Part shown: positions 61,901 to 64,000 of the stretch, piece after piece
How positions within the stretch are numbered: position 1 is the first letter of the stretch
Layout: the number at the start of each line of letters is the position of its first letter
NCBI GenBank assembly: GCA_013396995.1
Contig: VWZP01002202.1
Coordinates: 331,539-395,538 of the forward strand
DNA from: Dicaeum eximium
Taxonomy: Eukaryota > Chordata > Aves > Passeriformes > Dicaeidae
Reading direction: 5' to 3'
Length of the DNA stretch: 64,000 nt
The notes under the pieces: generated by a model
What the model was told of the DNA's origin: nothing
The model's database searches: none
What the model saw: the letters and a program-made list of their open reading frames with translations, nothing else
Translations under genes and position numbers: made by a program

Positions 61901-63978
61901 TCCAACACGATTCTGTCAATGTGTGCCACGTAGTTCCGCCATATCCGCGAGGACACGTCAGCCTTAAACAGATCTGCGTTCTCCTGCCACGAGAGAACCA
62001 GCCCCAGCGTTTGTCAGTGAGACCCAGCAAAGGCATCGGCGCCTGGCACTGCTGCAAGCCCCTCCTCATGCCCCTGTGGGCCACCAGAGCTCCAGGGCCA
62101 GGCCTCACCTTCACCATGCCCTGGATCTGCTCGCCTGTGCTCTCGATGGCAGCGCGGCGCTGAGCCAAGGCATTGTCTTTCCCCTCGAGGTCCAGGAGAG
62201 CGGTTTCCTTGTTGTCCTTTCTTCCAAACAAGGGGGTGGCTGAACAGTTCTGCAGGGAGGAGAGAACAGGGCTGCTCTGCTGAGCCAGGGGAAGGACAGT
62301 CCCGGCTAGGTGTGTCCCAGAAAGATGCTTGTGGAGCACCAGCAAACGTTACCTCTATCAGCTGGATGATGCTCTGTAGGTTCAGCTTCGCTTGCTGGAC
62401 CCGTCTCTGCAGGTCATGCAGGGTGTCCCTCATCTCCTGGATGTATTCCATGACACCTGGGAGGGAAATGGGCACATGAGCACGTTGTGGAGACACCCCC
62501 AGGGCAGCGGGAGGTCGGTTGGTGCTGGGGACCAGGGACCCCCAAGATGCACAAGGAGGATCCCCAGCCAGGGATGGCCAAGGTGGGGTTTGTACCTTCA
62601 TGGCTCCAGAACAGAGTCTGCTCAGCACTGGCCAGGCGGACATCCAGGGCCTCCCGCTCCTTCGCCAGCAGCGGCTGCTCCACTGGCATCAGCTGCTGCT
62701 TCACCTGAGCCAACACATCCCCAGGTGAGCACCGAGGAACAGGGTCCCACCCCCCAGCACAGCGGTGGGGGGCAGGAGGGGACGGCAGCATCCAGGCTGG
62801 CTCAGGCACAGGACGGGCAGGCACCTGAGGTGCAGGTGATGTGCCCGTGGTACCCAAACCCCCCCGGTCCCTTTCAGCCTGGAAAAGCAGCTGGGCCGCC
62901 TCCCCTTCAGAACCTGCCTCATTGTACCAGCCCACGATGAGCTCCAGGTTGTCCCCTATCTTTTGAAAAGTCTCATTCTGTGCAAAGAGGCTCTCAGCAT
63001 TGCTCGGGATGTCCTGCTGCTGCTGGATGTGCAGGTACTTCACCTCCCGCAGGACGGCGGCGAGCTGCGAGACAGCGGGCGGGGACGGGCTGAGCATCAC
63101 CGGCAGCGCCGCGGGCCCGCCCGGCTCGGGGGGCTCGGGGCTTGCTGTGCTGCCCGCACCAGCACCCACCTTTTTGCTGAAGTTCACGCTCAGGAAGCCG
63201 GACTCGGGGTCCCTCTGGAGCAAGGGCTGCTCCAGGCTGAAGTGGCAGTCCTGGCCCGGTCCGCTCGCCCATTCCTCGTAGATCCTCTTGCTGTAACTTT
63301 GCAGCATCCCCATCATTTCCTCGTACTTCCCGGACACCAGCTCGGCCTCAGCACCCACCATGGCCCTGCCGGAGCCACAGGAAAGCTGCAGCAGGACGAG
63401 CGAGGGGACCCGCCCCAGGCTGGATCCCGCCCCACTGCTGCCCTGCGTCCCCTGGGATGACAGGGGACTGCACCTACGGGTGGTCGATGGCCAGCAGGTC
63501 CTTGTGTGGCCCCTCCAGCCGCTGCTGCAGCTCCAGAGCCCACTTCAGCTGCCCGGCCACCGGTGGCAGGTTCTTGTGGACGGCTGGGGCGCCCTTGGGG
63601 GGCGGTGGGGACACGAACCGGGTGTCATAGAGCGCCTTCACGCTCTCCAGCTCGGCCTCGAACATTTCCAGCAGGGCCAAGTAGCAGGGGGCAGTCTCAG
63701 CCCTGATCAGGGGCCGCTGCAGCACGGAGGCAAACATGTGCACCAGCTGCAGGAGAGAGAGGCAAGCGCTGGTTCCGGCACCCTGGGGCGGTCCCAGGAC
63801 GGGCGGGACTCCCGGTTCCTGCGGGAGCCGCGGGCCAGGCTGCCGAGCTGGGCACAGGTACCTGCACAGCGGCTGTCAGGCGGTTACAGTCATCAAAGCC
63901 CTGGCAGAAGATGGCAGAGAGCTGCTTGTTTGCATCCTCAACCTTCTTCCGGAACTCTGCAAAGTCTTTGTTCCATTC
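35664..63978 (-). CDS. DNAH17: Axonemal dynein heavy chain 17, 71 exons, 5' end beyond window
   Basis: Outer-arm gamma-type dynein heavy chain, the ATP-driven motor of sperm flagella and cilia. I traced 71 consecutive coding exons, all in phase: 11,940 nt, 3,979 residues plus stop. Human DNAH17 is about 4,460 residues, so roughly 480 N-terminal residues lie right of the window. Order: tail and linker, six AAA modules, coiled-coil stalk with microtubule-binding tip between AAA4 and AAA5, and C-terminal domain ending KWVLAGVALLLEA. P-loops are intact in AAA1 to AAA4. Tail-to-tail placement with PGS1 is the human arrangement, and the protein resembles DNAH17 more than the paralogues DNAH9 and DNAH11 as far as I can recall them. 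Two introns use GC donors. The 71 exons fit in 28 kb; the human gene is far longer. Exon coordinates are in the segment entries. Confidence 0.95.
35927..36106. repeat. 30-bp minisatellite in the last DNAH17 intron
   Basis: About six copies of a unit with CTCAGGGCACCCTGGCACC (CTCA at 35927, 35957, 35987 and on), starting 16 bp upstream of the final exon's acceptor. Confidence 0.85.
41691..44356 (-). other. DNAH17: DNAH17 AAA5 and start of AAA6, visible exons 53-60
   Basis: Exons: 44164-44356, 43840-44075, 43459-43575, 42774-42978, 42517-42681, 42264-42404, 41979-42149, 41691-41813. AAA5 opens with RWAESVEQL and GDVLLVSAFVSYIGYFTKKY. It continues with WNNQGLPSDRTSTENAAIL, QGSKWIKNKFG, NFLVTREGLEDQLLA and YRPAAERASLLYFILSDL. 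AAA5 and AAA6 lack functional P-loops in all dyneins, and none is seen here. Confidence 0.92.
44635..46445 (-). other. DNAH17: DNAH17 stalk and microtubule-binding tip, visible exons 47-52
   Basis: Exons: 46212-46445, 45858-46022, 45670-45765, 45375-45592, 44932-45139, 44635-44750. The first three form coiled coil 1 (RYNYTTPKTFLEQIKLYQNL, then heptad-like VDDLKAMLAVQEIELKQKNE and DLAEAEVVLSAAREALDTLN). Exons 45375-45592 and the start of 44932-45139 form the microtubule-binding domain (NLTELKSFGAPPPEV, KSTAAAGLCNWCLNIVRFYE). The end of 44932-45139 and 44635-44750 return as coiled coil 2 (KRQAVAEADAELAEAQARL; EKIKCQQEADETNKVITLAN). Confidence 0.93.
46906..48936 (-). other. DNAH17: DNAH17 AAA4 module, visible exons 42-46
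   Basis: Exons: 48775-48936, 48519-48683, 48185-48376, 47556-47822, 46906-47067. The P-loop GVGGSGKQSL is in 48185-48376 after ILESPRGNALLV. The Walker B strand VFLMTDSQV is in 47556-47822. VNCTAIDWFHEWPEDAL in 46906-47067 is the characteristic end of AAA4 leading into the stalk. Confidence 0.93.
49112..51632 (-). other. DNAH17: DNAH17 AAA3 module, visible exons 35-41
   Basis: Exons: 51350-51632, 51088-51261, 50316-50523, 50055-50220, 49869-49971, 49567-49714, 49112-49203. AAA3 is the regulatory nucleotide site. The P-loop GNAGTGKSV is in 50316-50523, Walker B LIYFIDDMNMPEVD in 50055-50220, and the sensor region YVACMNPTAGSFTI in 49869-49971. FLPTAIKFHYIFNLRDLSN in the last exon is the conserved end of the module. 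Intron 35 has a pentamer repeat and intron 40 a 23-24-bp minisatellite. Confidence 0.93.
49236..49518. repeat. 23-24-bp minisatellite in a DNAH17 intron
   Basis: About 12 copies of CCCAGAGACCCCGAGCCAGG plus CTG variants, filling most of the 363-bp intron between 49203 and 49567. Units alternate between 23 and 24 bp. Confidence 0.9.
51668..51740. repeat. CCCAT/CCCGT pentamer repeat
   Basis: About 15 pentamers: CCCAT copies on the left, then CCCGT copies on the right, in the DNAH17 intron between 51632 and 51908. The CpG versus TpG split suggests a C-to-T change that spread through one side of the array. Confidence 0.95.
51760..53432 (-). other. DNAH17: DNAH17 AAA2 module, visible exons 30-34
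   Basis: Exons: 53205-53432, 52923-53060, 52311-52443, 51999-52126, 51760-51908. The P-loop reads GNAGCGKSQ (52923-53060), with Cys where many paralogues have Thr or Gly between the glycines; the key Lys is kept. The Walker B region is WIILDGDIDPMWIESLN (51999-52126), followed by LRTATPATVSRAGILYIN. AAA2 binds nucleotide structurally in dyneins. Confidence 0.93.
53957..56107 (-). other. DNAH17: DNAH17 AAA1 module, visible exons 25-29
   Basis: Exons: 55947-56107, 55535-55691, 55166-55270, 54567-54724, 53957-54095. AAA1 is the main ATPase site. The P-loop GPAGTGKTETTKD is in 55535-55691, preceded by the PLTDRCYITLTQSLHL signature across the exon junction. Walker B GCFDEFNRI is in 55166-55270. 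MNPGYAGRTELPENLK lies in 54567-54724. All catalytic elements expected of an active AAA1 are present. Confidence 0.95.
55728..55932. repeat. GGGACA-type hexamer array with higher-order pattern
   Basis: Hexamers GGGACA and variants (GGGGCG, GGGATA, GGGGCA) fill the intron upstream of the AAA1 P-loop exon. A longer block containing GGGGCGGGGATAGGGACA is present twice, so the array expanded in blocks. Confidence 0.92.
56372..59805 (-). other. DNAH17: DNAH17 tail end and linker, visible exons 15-24
   Basis: Exons: 59653-59805, 59055-59303, 58728-58850, 58160-58507 (largest, 116 codons), 57989-58080, 57720-57846, 57351-57503, 56873-56998, 56623-56730, 56372-56503. They encode the DHC_N2 linker, the lever arm that swings across the AAA ring in the power stroke. 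Conserved stretches include AELQ-type helices, LQNPAIRDRHW, EVRGIVDKATKE, LEDNQMQLQNVLASKY, KRLAFPRFYFVSSADLLDIL, KPREEWVFDYPAQ and MTICTIDVHARDVV. The last exon leads directly into AAA1. Confidence 0.92.
60029..63978 (-). other. DNAH17: DNAH17 tail, visible exons 1-14
   Basis: Exons, 5' to 3' on minus: 63862-63978, 63478-63746, 63170-63365, 62918-63064, 62596-62704, 62353-62456, 62109-62249, 61840-61983, 61488-61670, 61131-61391, 60864-61033, 60424-60646, 60228-60344, 60029-60115. They encode the dynein heavy-chain N-terminal tail (DHC_N1 type), which mediates assembly with partner heavy chains and intermediate chains. Recognisable stretches are VHKNLPPVAGQLKWA, EQPLLQRDPE, MGHLAQVRERQ and FEPLKETVALLKTY. 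The first visible exon opens in phase 0. Sequence is less conserved than the motor, and exon 10 carries a Pro/Glu-rich insert (EPEPPPEKP) with no counterpart I know. The intron after exon 4 has a GC donor. Confidence 0.88.
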
Positions 63979-64000
63979 CTGCCATTGAGAGCAAAATGCT

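Noticed and set aside
35664..63978. Assignment of the dynein gene to DNAH9 or DNAH11
   Set aside because: Both paralogues are similar and the ending VALLLEA also resembles DNAH11 as I recall it, but most motor and C-terminal stretches fit DNAH17 better and the PGS1 neighbour is the DNAH17 arrangement. A tree with all three would settle it.

Overview
This is nuclear DNA from a bird. The sequence is GC-rich and carries compact, canonically spliced multi-exon genes. Gene order matches the vertebrate block found at human 17q25.3 (chromosome 18 in chicken): TK1(-), AFMID(+), THA1(-), SOCS3(-), PGS1(+), DNAH17(-). The 209-residue SOCS3 has the short inter-domain region expected in birds. Gene names come from recognising the encoded proteins and from gene order; no search was run. 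Exon ends were placed by hand from splice sites, reading phase and protein similarity, and phase and length are consistent across each reported exon chain.

Region by region. (1) 1-870: TK1 exons 1-2 run leftward off the window. A CpG-rich promoter shared with AFMID follows, with an E2F-type site, five CCAAT boxes and a hexamer array that ends just before the AFMID start codon. (2) 868-3825: AFMID (kynurenine formamidase), 11 coding exons. Exon 2 carries an assembly flaw at a single N, and exon 9 sits between two minisatellites that copy its splice sites in frame. (3) 4211-6761: THA1 (threonine aldolase), 7 exons, apparently intact and tail-to-tail with AFMID. (4) 6762-17310: about 10.5 kb with no protein-coding gene that I recognise. 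It has one internal CpG island, a few AT-rich islands and several STAT-type motifs. (5) 17329-19772: SOCS3 with its 3' UTR, 5' UTR intron, TATA box and paired STAT sites. (6) 20666-21372: a 707-base assembly gap, then a 46-bp minisatellite; PGS1 exon 1 is probably in the gap. (7) 24848-35014: PGS1 exons 2-9. (8) 35664-63978: 71 consecutive coding exons of DNAH17, from within the N-terminal tail through all six AAA modules and the stalk to the stop codon. The gene starts beyond the right edge.

The genes are not a functional operon. They cover dTMP salvage (TK1), tryptophan-kynurenine and threonine breakdown (AFMID, THA1), cytokine feedback (SOCS3), mitochondrial cardiolipin synthesis (PGS1) and the sperm/ciliary outer dynein arm (DNAH17). 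The most unusual feature is the AFMID exon 9 arrangement. I found no mobile-element system, CRISPR array or novel gene cluster.
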